Position numbers and translations under genes: made by a program | Source of the DNA: Synergistaceae bacterium | Lineage (GTDB): Bacteria; Synergistota; Synergistia; Synergistales; Aminobacteriaceae | DNA length: 34,836 nt | Direction: 5' to 3' | Assembly (NCBI GenBank): GCA_031267575.1 | Contig: JAIRYN010000021.1 | Location: 1 to 34,836, forward strand | Notes under the pieces: model-generated | The model's database searches: none | What the model was told of the DNA's origin: nothing | The model's input: only the letters and a program-made list of their open reading frames with translations | Shown here: in pieces, positions 7,330 through 15,416 of the stretch | Layout of the letters: the number at the start of each line of letters is the position of its first letter | Numbering within the stretch: position 1 is the first letter of the stretch

Positions 7330-8444
7330 GCAGCGCGCGAACGACAGGAGCATCAACAACGCGTACTCGCAACGGACTGTTGAACCTGTTGTCGTTGGCG
7401 GCGCTCCTTTACTTTCTCTGGTGGGCGCCGACAAACCTCGACGGCTATAAGCTACGCGTCATCAACCTCATTGCCATCAACGGCATTTTGGGGCTTTCGC
7501 TCAACTTGATCTATGGCATAGCCGGCATGTTCTCCCTGGGGCACGCGGGATTCATGGCGATAGGTGCCTACGTCTCCGCGCTCCTGATCCTAACCCCCGC
7601 GCAAAAAGTGACCCAGTGGATCCTGGAACCCATCGCGCCATGGCTTTTGAACTTTCAAGTCCCGTTCATCATCTCCCTGATTCTGGCCGGGTTGGCGGCG
7701 GCTTTTGTGGGATGGCTCATCGCCCTACCAGTGCTGCGCTTGGGCGGCGACTACTTGGGTATCGCGACGCTGGGGTTCGCGGAAATCATCCGCATTTTGA
7801 TCGTCAACCTGACGCCCATCACTAACGGATCTCTGGGCTTAAAGGGGATTCCCGCTCACACCGATTTATGGATGAGCTACGGTTGTTTCCTCGTGATTCT
7901 CGTCTTCGTGACGCGCCTGATGAACAGCAACTTCGGCAATGTTCTCCGGGCGGTTCGCGACGATGAGGTTGCGGCCCGGACGATGGGAGTCGACACCTTC
8001 CGGGTCCGCACTCTGGCCTTCACCCTCGGCTGCTTCGGCGGCGGGCTGGGCGGGGCACTGATGGGGAACCTCATCACGACCATCGACCCCAAAATGTTCA
8101 TGATCACCCAAACCTACAATCTCCTGATGATCGTGGTTGTCGGGGGGTTAGGTTCCATCACGGGCAGCGTCATTGGTTCGATCCTAGTCACGACGATGCT
8201 GGAGTGGCTCCGGTTCGTCGAGAACCCCATCACGCTCGGTTCTCTTCGTATTCCTGGTATTCCGGGCATGAGAATGGTCATTTTTTCTGTGCTGCTAATC
8301 GCGGTTATCATCTTCCGTCGTGAGGGGATCATGGGAACGCGGGAGTTCTCGTGGAACTGGTTTTTTCCGCCGCTTAAGCAACCTGAGGGCAAGACGCCCG
8401 ATGACATAGATGACATATTGGAGGAGAGGAGGCGGGGCCGATGA
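7326..8444 (+). CDS. livM: Branched-chain amino-acid-type ABC transporter permease LivM
   Basis: Seen: 372 residues with many membrane spans. Diagnostic blocks are GILGLSLNLIYGIAGMFSLGHAGFMAIGAY, LRLGGDYLGIATLGFAEIIRI, NSNFGNVLRAVRDDEVAARTMG (coupling loop) and VVGGLGSITGSVIG. It starts at ATG 7326, overlapping livH by 4 bases, and its stop overlaps livG by 4 bases, so translation is coupled. It pairs with LivH in the inner membrane. A charged C-terminal tail (GKTPDDIDDILEERRRG) extends past the last span. Confidence 0.93.
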   Translation: MSSARTTGASTTRTRNGLLNLLSLAALLYFLWWAPTNLDGYKLRVINLIAINGILGLSLNLIYGIAGMFSLGHAGFMAIGAYVSALLILTPAQKVTQWILEPIAPWLLNFQVPFIISLILAGLAAAFVGWLIALPVLRLGGDYLGIATLGFAEIIRILIVNLTPITNGSLGLKGIPAHTDLWMSYGCFLVILVFVTRLMNSNFGNVLRAVRDDEVAARTMGVDTFRVRTLAFTLGCFGGGLGGALMGNLITTIDPKMFMITQTYNLLMIVVVGGLGSITGSVIGSILVTTMLEWLRFVENPITLGSLRIPGIPGMRMVIFSVLLIAVIIFRREGIMGTREFSWNWFFPPLKQPEGKTPDDIDDILEERRRGR

Positions 8445-9244
8445 CTTCTGAGCAGTACGTCAAAAACACCATCCTCGAAATAGAGAACGTTACGATCCGC
8501 TTTGGCGGGCTCGTCGCGGTCAGTGGCCTGTCGATGAAAATCCCAGAAGGCGTCATCACGGGCCTCATCGGGCCCAATGGAGCGGGCAAAACGACGGTAT
8601 TCAACGTCATCACCGGCTTTTACAGGCCTACGGAAGGAAGTGTTGCTTTCATGGGACGCCCCTTGACCGGCCTGCCACCGCACAAAGTCTGTGAAGCTGG
8701 AGTAGCGCGCACGTTTCAGAACATTCGTCTGTTCCACAACGAGACGGTGTTGGAAAACGTTATGGTCGGTGCTCACGTGCGCCAAAAAGGGAAATGGTGG
8801 CAGACCCTGGTTCCCTTCGTCTTCCCGAACGCTGAACGGGAGGAAAGAGAGCTCCGCACGTCGTCGATGAAGCTTCTTTCGCGTCTCGGACTGGCTGCGC
8901 AGGCCGACACGGTTTCATCGTCCCTGCCCTATGGTGCTCAGAGGCGCCTTGAAATAGCGCGCGCTCTCGCCACGCGGCCGAAGTTCCTCCTGCTAGACGA
9001 GCCCGCGGCCGGGATGAATCCGCAGGAGTCGGCGGAGCTTCTGAACTTCATCCGCGGGCTGAGAGACGACTTCGACCTGACCATCCTGCTGATTGAGCAC
9101 GACATGAAGGTCGTCATGGGGGTTTGTGAGCACATCTGGGTATTAGACCGTGGAATGCTGATCGCCGAAGGCTCACCTGGCGATATCCGATCAAATCCTC
9201 AGGTCATCGAGGCTTATCTGGGCAAAGACGCCCCGAGTGTTTGA
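8441..9244 (+). CDS. livG: Branched-chain amino-acid-type ABC transporter ATPase LivG
   Basis: Seen: 267 residues. Walker A GPNGAGKTT is at 44-52, a Q-loop region at VARTFQNIRLF, a degenerate signature LPYGAQRRLEIARAL (typical of LivG), Walker B LLLDEPAAGMNP and the switch histidine in LLIEHDMKVVM. ATG 8441 overlaps the livM stop. It is cytoplasmic and drives the LivHM channel together with LivF. Confidence 0.93.
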   Translation: MTSEQYVKNTILEIENVTIRFGGLVAVSGLSMKIPEGVITGLIGPNGAGKTTVFNVITGFYRPTEGSVAFMGRPLTGLPPHKVCEAGVARTFQNIRLFHNETVLENVMVGAHVRQKGKWWQTLVPFVFPNAEREERELRTSSMKLLSRLGLAAQADTVSSSLPYGAQRRLEIARALATRPKFLLLDEPAAGMNPQESAELLNFIRGLRDDFDLTILLIEHDMKVVMGVCEHIWVLDRGMLIAEGSPGDIRSNPQVIEAYLGKDAPSV

Positions 9245-9260
9245 GGGAGGAAGCCGGAAC

Positions 9261-9983
9261 ATGCTGGACATCCAGAACCTGAACATCTGGTACGGGGGTA
9301 TTCACGCGGTGAAGGGCATCGACGTCTCCATCCAGCGGGGGGAGATCGTCACATTGATCGGCGCTAACGGCGCGGGCAAAAGCAGCACGATCCGCGCGAT
9401 AGCCGGACTTGTGCGGGGATTCAAGGGATTTATCGGCTATACTCCTCATTCGGAGACTCAGCCCATTCGCCTAAACGGGCGTCAGCCGGAGGAGATGGTT
9501 CGGATGGGCATCGCACTGAGCCCGGAAGGCCGCCGAATCCTGCCTCAACTCACTGTGGAAGAGAATTTGCGGTTGGGAGCCTACACCCGCAACGACAAAG
9601 TAGAGATTGCCCACGATATGAACTACGTCTACGACCTGTTCCCGCGCTTGAAAGAACGTCGCTCGCAGAAGGGCGGGACGCTGTCGGGGGGGGAACAGCA
9701 AATGCTCGCGGTGGGGCGCGCCCTGATGAGTCGCCCCGACCTCTTGATGTTGGATGAACCCTCGCTGGGACTAGCTCCCATGCTGGTTGGAGAGGTTTTC
9801 GACGTCATACGGGAAATCAACCGTCAGGGGAAAACGATTCTGCTCGTGGAACAAAACGCCTTCGCGGCGCTCTCGATCGCTCACAAAGCCTACGTCCTGG
9901 AGGTCGGGTCGATTGCCCTGCAGGGGACGGGGAAAGAACTGCTCCACAACCCTCAGGTACGGGAAGCCTACCTTGGCGGATGA
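9261..9983 (+). CDS. livF: Branched-chain amino-acid-type ABC transporter ATPase LivF
   Basis: Seen: 240 residues from ATG 9261, chosen because GAGGGAGG lies just upstream; an in-frame GTG at 9237 would overlap livG and lacks such a site. Walker A GANGAGKSS is at 34-42, the signature LSGGEQQML and Walker B LLMLDEPSLGLAP are intact, and the switch His is replaced by Gln in LLVEQNA, as is usual for LivF. An insert around residues 55-80 (PHSETQPIRLNGRQPEEM) is a few residues longer than in the standard family. The stop lies in an 11-bp tandem duplication (9976-9986/9987-9997). Confidence 0.93.
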   Translation: MLDIQNLNIWYGGIHAVKGIDVSIQRGEIVTLIGANGAGKSSTIRAIAGLVRGFKGFIGYTPHSETQPIRLNGRQPEEMVRMGIALSPEGRRILPQLTVEENLRLGAYTRNDKVEIAHDMNYVYDLFPRLKERRSQKGGTLSGGEQQMLAVGRALMSRPDLLMLDEPSLGLAPMLVGEVFDVIREINRQGKTILLVEQNAFAALSIAHKAYVLEVGSIALQGTGKELLHNPQVREAYLGG

Positions 9984-10294
9984 CCAGCGGATGACCAATT
10001 GAATGAAAGCAAAACGTATGATTGGACGTGCTTAATCCTTATTCCGCTAAAACTTAAAATATGGGACAATTAAAATTTAAAATATGGGACAATTGCTCAA
10101 AGGGACAGTTGCTCAAAGGAAAGGAGGTGGACACGGGAGACAGGAGAAATAAGGAACACCGCGGCCAGAAGGATAGTCGGAAGGATATCGGAAGAATAAT
10201 GGAAATTGGAAGGATAATGGAAATTGGAAAGATAATGGATAATGGATAATGGAAATTTGTAGGTAATGTTGACTCTATTGAGGAGGTATGTGAA
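9984..10294. other. livF-livK spacer built of tandem duplications
   Basis: About 310 bp. An 18-bp unit recurs at 10054-10071 and 10077-10094 (period 23). A GACARTTGCTCAAAG unit is doubled near 10088-10118. ATAATGGAAATTGGAA-type units fill about 10190-10250. AGGAGG before livK is at 10281-10286. I see no strong promoter or terminator. livK may be read through from livF or have a promoter I cannot recognise. Confidence 0.7.
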
Positions 10295-11419
10295 GTGAAG
10301 AAGTTTCTTTTTGTGTTGTGCGTCGTGCTGCTTACGGCAAATGTAGCGTTCGGAGCAAATGTGATCAAGATCGGCGTCGTCGCTACGGTAACGGGCCAGA
10401 ACGCTTTCGGTGGCCAGTTGGAGCTGGAGGGAATGCAGCTCGCGAACAAACTCTATTCTGAAGCGTTCGGTAAGAAAATCGAACTCGTCATCGTGGACAT
10501 GAAGAGTGACAAGGTGGAAGCGGCTACAGCGGCCAGCCGTTTGATCGAAAACGACAAAGTCATCGCGCTTATCGGGCCCTACGGTTCCGGGCCCGCCATG
10601 GCCGCCGGAGAGGTGGCGGAGGTCGCCGGCATTCCGATGATGGGCACAGCCACAACCAACCCTCTGGTGACAGAGGGCAAAAAGTACGTTTTCAGGGCCT
10701 GCTTCATCGATCCCTTCCAGGGTGAGGCCGCCGCGAACTATGCCTTCAAGAACCTGAGCTTCAGAAAAGCGGCGGTGCTGACCGACGTCGCCAGCGACTA
10801 CGCCGTGGGCTTGGCCAGTTTCTTCAAGACGAACTTCACCAAACTAGGCGGGGAGATCGTCTCCGACCTGAAGTACCAGTCTGGCGACACGGATTTCACC
10901 GCTCAACTCACCGAGATCATCGCCAAGGAACCCGAAATCGTCTTCATCCCCGCTTACTTCGCTGAGGGCGCAATCGTCCTGAAGCAGGCGAGTGAACTAG
11001 GTTCCAAGTCGCGCTTCATGGGCGGTGACGCGATGGACAACCCGGAGATTGTGACGCTGGGCGGCGAGGCCGTCGAGGGCTTCCTGCACACCACCTTTGC
11101 CTACGATCCCAGTATGCCGGAGATGAACACGGAAGCCCAGGCCTTCACGGAGGCGTGGAAAAAAGAGCACCCCGACAAGGAGTCCAACGCCAACGCGGCC
11201 ATGGGCTATGACGCTTACGTCCTTCTCTATCAGGGACTTCTGAAAGCAGGAAAAGAGGACCCGCAGGCCATCCGTGACGCTCTGGAGAGCCTTACGGACG
11301 TGCCGACCGTTACAGGCCTGACCTCCTTCAGCGCGGAAAAACACGATCCTAGCAAAGACGCCGGAGTCGTCGAGATCAAAGACGGCAAGAAATCCTACAT
11401 TTACACCATAAAGCCTTAA
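10295..11419 (+). CDS. livK: Periplasmic substrate-binding protein of the liv importer
   Basis: Seen: 374 residues from GTG 10295, with AGGAGG 8 bases upstream. A Sec signal peptide (MKKFLFVLCVVLLTANVAFGA) is cleaved near residue 20. There is no lipobox, so the protein is soluble in the periplasm, which fits a diderm cell. The mature part is a type I periplasmic-binding (Leu/Ile/Val-binding) fold: IKIGVVATVTGQNAFGG, ALIGPYGSGPAMAAGEVAEVAGIPMMGTATTNP, then FTAQLTEIIAKEPEIVFIPAY and AAMGYDAYVLLYQGL. Order livHMGF-K with the binding protein last. The ligand could be a branched-chain amino acid or another amino acid or amide; this cannot be settled by eye. Confidence 0.92.
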   Translation: MKKFLFVLCVVLLTANVAFGANVIKIGVVATVTGQNAFGGQLELEGMQLANKLYSEAFGKKIELVIVDMKSDKVEAATAASRLIENDKVIALIGPYGSGPAMAAGEVAEVAGIPMMGTATTNPLVTEGKKYVFRACFIDPFQGEAAANYAFKNLSFRKAAVLTDVASDYAVGLASFFKTNFTKLGGEIVSDLKYQSGDTDFTAQLTEIIAKEPEIVFIPAYFAEGAIVLKQASELGSKSRFMGGDAMDNPEIVTLGGEAVEGFLHTTFAYDPSMPEMNTEAQAFTEAWKKEHPDKESNANAAMGYDAYVLLYQGLLKAGKEDPQAIRDALESLTDVPTVTGLTSFSAEKHDPSKDAGVVEIKDGKKSYIYTIKP

Positions 11420-11465
11420 CCGCACGGGGTCCGGTTCTACGACCATTTATGCCTTTTCGACTTGA

Positions 11466-11816
11466 TTTTACGATAAAGCAATGAGAAAGCCAACAGCTTC
11501 AGTCGTTGGATGAGAGTTGTTGGATGAGAGATGAGAGTCGTTGGATGAGAGTCGTTGGATAAAATTGGATGAAATTGGATGAGAATCGCAACGCCGCCGA
11601 CGGCGGCGTTTGTTTTGTATTTAGTTTCTTGTCATATGTCTACTTTCATGTTAAACTTCTTTAATAGCCTATCAACAATAGCCTATCAACAATAGCTTAT
11701 CAACAATGGCTTATCAACAATAGCCTATCAACGTGAGATACGGGGCGGAACACGAGCGGGATATCAAGCGGGATATCAATTAGAATTCCATGACTTTAGT
11801 CGTGGGAGTATGTCAA
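11466..11816 (+). repeat. Dispersed intergenic repeat, copy A (MITE-like)
   Basis: Copy A shares long blocks with 16796-17068: TTTTACGAT-AAGC-ATGAG at the left, the GC hairpin with the following ~50 bp, CTTATCAACGTGAGAT-CGGGGCG-AACACGA, and GTGGGAGTATGTCAA at the right. Near the left is a hairpin CCAAC..CGTTGG (11490-11509). Near the right is CCATGACTTTAGTCGTGG (11788-11805). Such subterminal hairpins recall IS200/IS605 ends, but no transposase is present. Copy A has five 14-bp units AATAGCCTATCAAC at 11663-11732, where copy B has one. It ends 14 bp past the lptD stop. Confidence 0.75.
11590..11622 (+). terminator. Rho-independent terminator-like hairpin in repeat copy A
   Basis: AACGCCGCC (11590-11598), loop GAC, GGCGGCGTT (11602-11610), then TGTTTTGTATTT. 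On the + strand this would end the livHMGFK transcript. The same structure with loop GTT is in copy B, so the terminator travels with the repeat. Confidence 0.7.
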
Positions 11817-11830
11817 GTTCAGGGCAATCC

Positions 11831-13582
11831 TCACTTCGGAAGGTTTTGGGGACGGTCGAAGGGATCAGTGTCTCTGAACTCGCCGAAGGACGCAGGAGTG
11901 TTGGGGAACGCCAGAATGGATATGTTGAGGCTAAGGCGGCTTTCCCCGTTTTTAGTATAATCGTGGTGATAGATTACTTCCCATTTCATACAGTCGTTGA
12001 CCCACTGGAGCGCGTAGCTGGTCTCATCCACCATAGACTCCTTCAAATCGTAACTTCCTCGCGCAAACACGAAAAATTCTCGCCCCACAGGAAAACGTAT
12101 TTTTTGATGCAGTCTTTCCGTCTTTCGAAAGCCATCCCAAAGCAAAGGAGACTCTCCCCAAACGTACCGCCGTTCGTAGCCGGAGGCCAGCTCCACCTCG
12201 CCCAGGTTGTAGCGTAACCCCCACAGCCCTTCCACCATCTTTTGGTTAGGGTAATCTTTTTCGTAAAACCAGATTCCGTAGCGGGAATTAGAGAACAACT
12301 GGACCGATTTGCTCAAGGGTATCTCGAAATAGCTGTGTAGCTTTGCTCCGTAGCGCGTGATCACATCGCCCGTAAAAGTGGGGGTTTTGTCCTGATAGTC
12401 ACCCCAGGATGTCTCCAACCGCAAATAGGAAAACCGCGAAAGCGGGTTGTCGAACCAGGGCGTCGAGAAAGTAAGCTCCGCTTTTCGGTCTAAGCGGCCC
12501 TTGTACTTATAAAGCGAACTTTTCCTGTCCTCTATGTACTCGTCCTTCGACCAGCGAAGAGCGGCCTGCCAGCCCTGGTGTTCGTAATTCAGTGACACTC
12601 GGGGGTGGTAGATCTTCTCGTTCCACGCGTTGTCCCAAGAGTACTCGATGCCGCCCATGATCGAGAATTCGTTGCCGCCGCCAAAACTCTGCACCACGTT
12701 AGCCGTCCATTCAAAATTTACGTCCGTCCAATAGGCCACTCCCAAATTGACGGAACCCGTTTCCCATGCCAGCGCTCCGCTAAGGCCCATGCCCGCTCCC
12801 TTATCGTCGTTGTGTTGAATGTAGGGGGCGATGGAGTGTTGCGCGGCTTTACGGTCGATGTTCACGATGTAATCCAGGGGATAAGTGAAAATAAAGGTCT
12901 TGCCCAGGTAAAGACGCGGCTTTTTCGCCACTACGTAGTGTCCAGGCATGACGGTGATTTTCTTCGTTTCGATGCGGTAGTGGGGGTGGTCCAGGGCACA
13001 AGTCGTGGCAGACACATCTTCCCAGATAGCCATGTAAGACATATCTTGTCTGGCATGGATAAGACCCCGCTCCACCGCTATGGAGTAAGGAAGGACTTGA
13101 ATCCCCCCTCCAGAGATGTACAGGGTTCCTTCTCCCACGGGAACGTTACTCCTAGCGCCGGTGAGAACGCCTTCCCCCGTGTTTAAGTTGTACTCCAGCC
13201 CGTCGCCCATCAGGTTCCCATCTTTGTTCCGCAACGACACCGGTTTGCCTGGTAGGGACGAGGCCCTCAGCTTTTGCGTGACGGCGTCGTAATCAATGCG
13301 CTCCGCCCGGACCGTGGCGTCTTGATACGTCAGGATAGCGTTGCCTTGAGCGGTGATTCTGCCTGCGGCATCGTCATAACTGACGCGTTCCGCGTCCAGT
13401 ATGACGCTTGCGGGCGAGGTAGCGGCAAAAACGGGTGTTCCGGCAAAACACAGAACAAAAAACAGAACAAGCTGCAGGATAAGCCGCAGGATAAACCTCA
13501 TGATAAGCCTCAGGAGGATACCGTCGCTCCCTCTCCAAACCCTGTTTTTTTCACCTTTATGCTTCAGTCTGTGCTTGTCCAC
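11831..13582 (-). CDS. lptD: LptD-like outer-membrane LPS assembly protein
   Basis: Seen: 583 residues from GTG 13582, with AGGAGG about 9 bases upstream. The start lies inside lptC (19-bp overlap). A long basic N-terminus precedes a signal peptide (LVLFFVLCFAGTPVFAA). Next comes an OstA/LptA-like beta-taco segment (VILDAERVSYDDAAGRITAQGNAILTY), then a barrel with the typical TTCALDHPHYRI and many alternating aromatic strands. Two mature cysteines remain (TTC and NDCMKW). Known: LptD inserts LPS into the outer leaflet. It is shorter than the roughly 780-residue E. coli protein. Three 12-bp units (13476-13511) encode part of the signal region (LRLI-MRFI-LRLI). Repeat copy A sits just behind the stop. 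Confidence 0.82.
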   Translation of the reverse strand: MDKHRLKHKGEKNRVWRGSDGILLRLIMRFILRLILQLVLFFVLCFAGTPVFAATSPASVILDAERVSYDDAAGRITAQGNAILTYQDATVRAERIDYDAVTQKLRASSLPGKPVSLRNKDGNLMGDGLEYNLNTGEGVLTGARSNVPVGEGTLYISGGGIQVLPYSIAVERGLIHARQDMSYMAIWEDVSATTCALDHPHYRIETKKITVMPGHYVVAKKPRLYLGKTFIFTYPLDYIVNIDRKAAQHSIAPYIQHNDDKGAGMGLSGALAWETGSVNLGVAYWTDVNFEWTANVVQSFGGGNEFSIMGGIEYSWDNAWNEKIYHPRVSLNYEHQGWQAALRWSKDEYIEDRKSSLYKYKGRLDRKAELTFSTPWFDNPLSRFSYLRLETSWGDYQDKTPTFTGDVITRYGAKLHSYFEIPLSKSVQLFSNSRYGIWFYEKDYPNQKMVEGLWGLRYNLGEVELASGYERRYVWGESPLLWDGFRKTERLHQKIRFPVGREFFVFARGSYDLKESMVDETSYALQWVNDCMKWEVIYHHDYTKNGESRLSLNISILAFPNTPASFGEFRDTDPFDRPQNLPK

Positions 13583-14112
13583 TGGATAACGCCTCCTCTA
13601 TCCAACAAAACGACTCCTGATACATCAAGACTCGCCACGTTCGCCTTCAAGAGAAACTCGGCGTCGTAAATCGTCAAACCTTTCGGAAATAAAAACTCAT
13701 CTTCATCCTTCGACCAGAACAGTCGTGGACTTTCTAAGTTTAGCACACGAGGCCCCATTTCCAGAGTTCCAAGAAGCGGGCCTATGTCCAACGAAGCGGC
13801 TTCTTCCGAGTAAACACCCTGATTGCTCCGTAAGTACCACTCCCCGCCATCGGCGATCTGGCGGCGCACGTCCAGGGAGCGTACTTCTATCTTGTTTTCG
13901 CTCCTCCGAGCCCAGGGAATTTGAACCTGCCAGAGGTCTCCCGATATCTCGCGCTCGAACTCCAAATTTTCCAGCAACAGTCCGGGCATATTTTCGAGCC
14001 CTTCCCTTAAAAGATTCACGTCGAGGTGAATATCCCTAAGAGTGTACCGGACCATCAGCCCTATGCAAAATACCGCCACAGCTAGGAAGACAAAAATTTT
14101 TTTGATTTTCAT
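13564..14112 (-). CDS. lptC: LPS export periplasmic protein LptC-like
   Basis: Seen: 182 residues from ATG 14112, with one N-terminal membrane anchor (IFVFLAVAVFCIGLMVRYTL) and then a periplasmic beta-rich domain with LDVRRQIADGGEWYLRSNQGVYSEEAASLDIGPLLG and the MGPRVLNLESPRLFW repeat-like strands. Size, anchor and position directly before lptD fit LptC, which carries LPS between LptFG and LptA. The primary sequence is divergent, so the call rests largely on context. The gene starts 5 bp after the upstream stop. Confidence 0.7.
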   Translation of the reverse strand: MKIKKIFVFLAVAVFCIGLMVRYTLRDIHLDVNLLREGLENMPGLLLENLEFEREISGDLWQVQIPWARRSENKIEVRSLDVRRQIADGGEWYLRSNQGVYSEEAASLDIGPLLGTLEMGPRVLNLESPRLFWSKDEDEFLFPKGLTIYDAEFLLKANVASLDVSGVVLLDRGGVIQWTSTD

Positions 14113-14117
14113 AGCGA

Positions 14118-15410
14118 CTACCAGACGATCTTCCAGTTGGATTCTTCGCGGACAACGCCCAAAGTGCGGCTGATCAGAGTGCGGATCAGAAGGATACGTT
14201 TGACCGCCACGATCTTAGCCCGCTCGACGCCCGTCCAATCAATCGTATACCCGTCTCGCAGGGCTCCTCTGAAATCCGAGGCTTTTCTCAACTCCGACTC
14301 GAAAGTCTCCTTGGAAAAAAGTTTTTGCGAGGATTTCGACAGCATGGAGTACATGGCGTCGGGATCGTGTTTCATCCAAAGTTCCAAAAAAGCCCGTACC
14401 GTTTTTTCTCGGGAAGAGTACGCTTTGTCGGCCTCGGTTTCCTGAGTTTTGGCTTCTTCAGAGAGAGGCTCTTGATTCCCTCTCGACCGTAGAGCTTCCA
14501 CGAAATCCTCCATGCTCTGGGACTCCTCTGGCTCCATCACAATGATCTCCGGTTCCGTCGCCACGTTTTTAGTGGGCTGGGTAGTTTCTGTGGTAGTTTC
14601 TGTGGTAATTTCTGTGCTGGGTTCGACAAGGCTGACGGACGCTTCAGGCTGCTTTGGAGTTGCCGGTCTGGGGTTTCGATTCGAGGCGCGTTTCGTAGTG
14701 GAGACCGGTTTTGGCGCGAAAGGCGGTTCTTGGGGGGCACGTTGCCCTGAAGCGGGTGGCAACTCCACGATCACTACATCAAGCAAGTCCTCAGGATTTC
14801 CACTGTTCTCACTGTTCTCATTGGCAAACAGAACTTCTGAGTTATCCAATGAGTTATCCAATGAGTTATCCGAAAAAGCGAAAATACGCTCGTCGTACAC
14901 GCCCATTCCTTGAACAGCGAGGGCGAAATCTCCCTCGTTCTGTTTAGGGAAAAAAACTAGCCCCTGAACCAATCCACTGAGAGGTTGGTCCAATGTCCGG
15001 TCGTAGCGGATGGGTTTGACGCGCTTTCCCTCGGCCGTAACTAGCGCGATTTTCTCGGAAAGAGGGGAAAAATTGAGTGGGCGGGGTCCAAAAGCGTACA
15101 CGGTAAAAAGGAAGGGTTCCGCCTCTCCGATGGACAGGCCCGAGATAAACCCCTCTTTGTAGGAGCGCCGTTCTGACTCTGTCATTCCCGTTCGGACCGC
15201 CTCCGAGTCCACCCAGGGGTCCACCAGTTCCTCAGGATAGTGCACGACCCAGACAAGACAATCTTGCCCCCAGTGAAAAGACGTCCGGTTTTCGAGAATC
15301 CGGATCGTATCCTCGAAGGAGTTGGCGTAGCAGCGGCTGGCGTTCCCAAGCCAGAAAGCGAACAAGGCAAGCGCTCCTGAAAGCGCAGGAAAAAAGCGAC
15401 GAAACTTCAC
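14118..15410 (-). CDS. Exported protein of unknown function in the lpt operon
   Basis: Not recognised. Seen: 430 residues from GTG 15410, 6 bp behind the preceding gene with only a weak ribosome site, so probably translationally coupled. A signal peptide ends near ASRCYA. A folded N-terminal half (about 30-175) is followed by a long low-complexity Pro/Thr/Glu linker (about 200-320), then a C-terminal domain of about 95 residues (KTVRAFLELWMKHDPDAMYSMLS...SNWKIVW) that resembles NTF2-like or DUF4878-type small domains in pattern. The linker carries in-frame tandem duplications: SLDN three times, NSEN-type units, and TTET repeats. Position before lptC-lptD suggests an envelope role. Confidence 0.7.
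   Translation of the reverse strand: MKFRRFFPALSGALALFAFWLGNASRCYANSFEDTIRILENRTSFHWGQDCLVWVVHYPEELVDPWVDSEAVRTGMTESERRSYKEGFISGLSIGEAEPFLFTVYAFGPRPLNFSPLSEKIALVTAEGKRVKPIRYDRTLDQPLSGLVQGLVFFPKQNEGDFALAVQGMGVYDERIFAFSDNSLDNSLDNSEVLFANENSENSGNPEDLLDVVIVELPPASGQRAPQEPPFAPKPVSTTKRASNRNPRPATPKQPEASVSLVEPSTEITTETTTETTQPTKNVATEPEIIVMEPEESQSMEDFVEALRSRGNQEPLSEEAKTQETEADKAYSSREKTVRAFLELWMKHDPDAMYSMLSKSSQKLFSKETFESELRKASDFRGALRDGYTIDWTGVERAKIVAVKRILLIRTLISRTLGVVREESNWKIVW
14580..14616 (-). repeat. In-frame 15-bp tandem repeat (TTETT linker)
   Basis: GTGGTAGTTTCTGTG-type units, about 2.5 copies with period 15, encode a Thr/Glu-rich linker in the 430-residue exported protein. Confidence 0.9.
14801..14871 (-). 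repeat. In-frame 9-bp and 12-bp tandem repeats (SLDN linker)
   Basis: A 9-bp doublet (about 14801-14820) and a 12-bp GAGTTATCCAAT unit in three copies (14839-14871) encode repeated SLDN motifs in the linker of the 430-residue exported protein. Both periods are multiples of three. Confidence 0.9.
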
Positions 15411-15416
15411 GGCTCG

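Noticed and set aside
10061-10249. 62-residue ORF between livF and livK
   Set aside because: It consists of tandem-duplicated, purine-rich spacer sequence with no ribosome site and ends before the livK start signal.
11663-11732. CRISPR-like array
   Set aside because: The 14-bp units are contiguous without spacers; this is a tandem repeat inside a dispersed element.
11810-12217. 135-residue + strand ORF opposite lptD
   Set aside because: It lies antisense to the lptD barrel region, has no family features, and codon positions follow the - strand gene.
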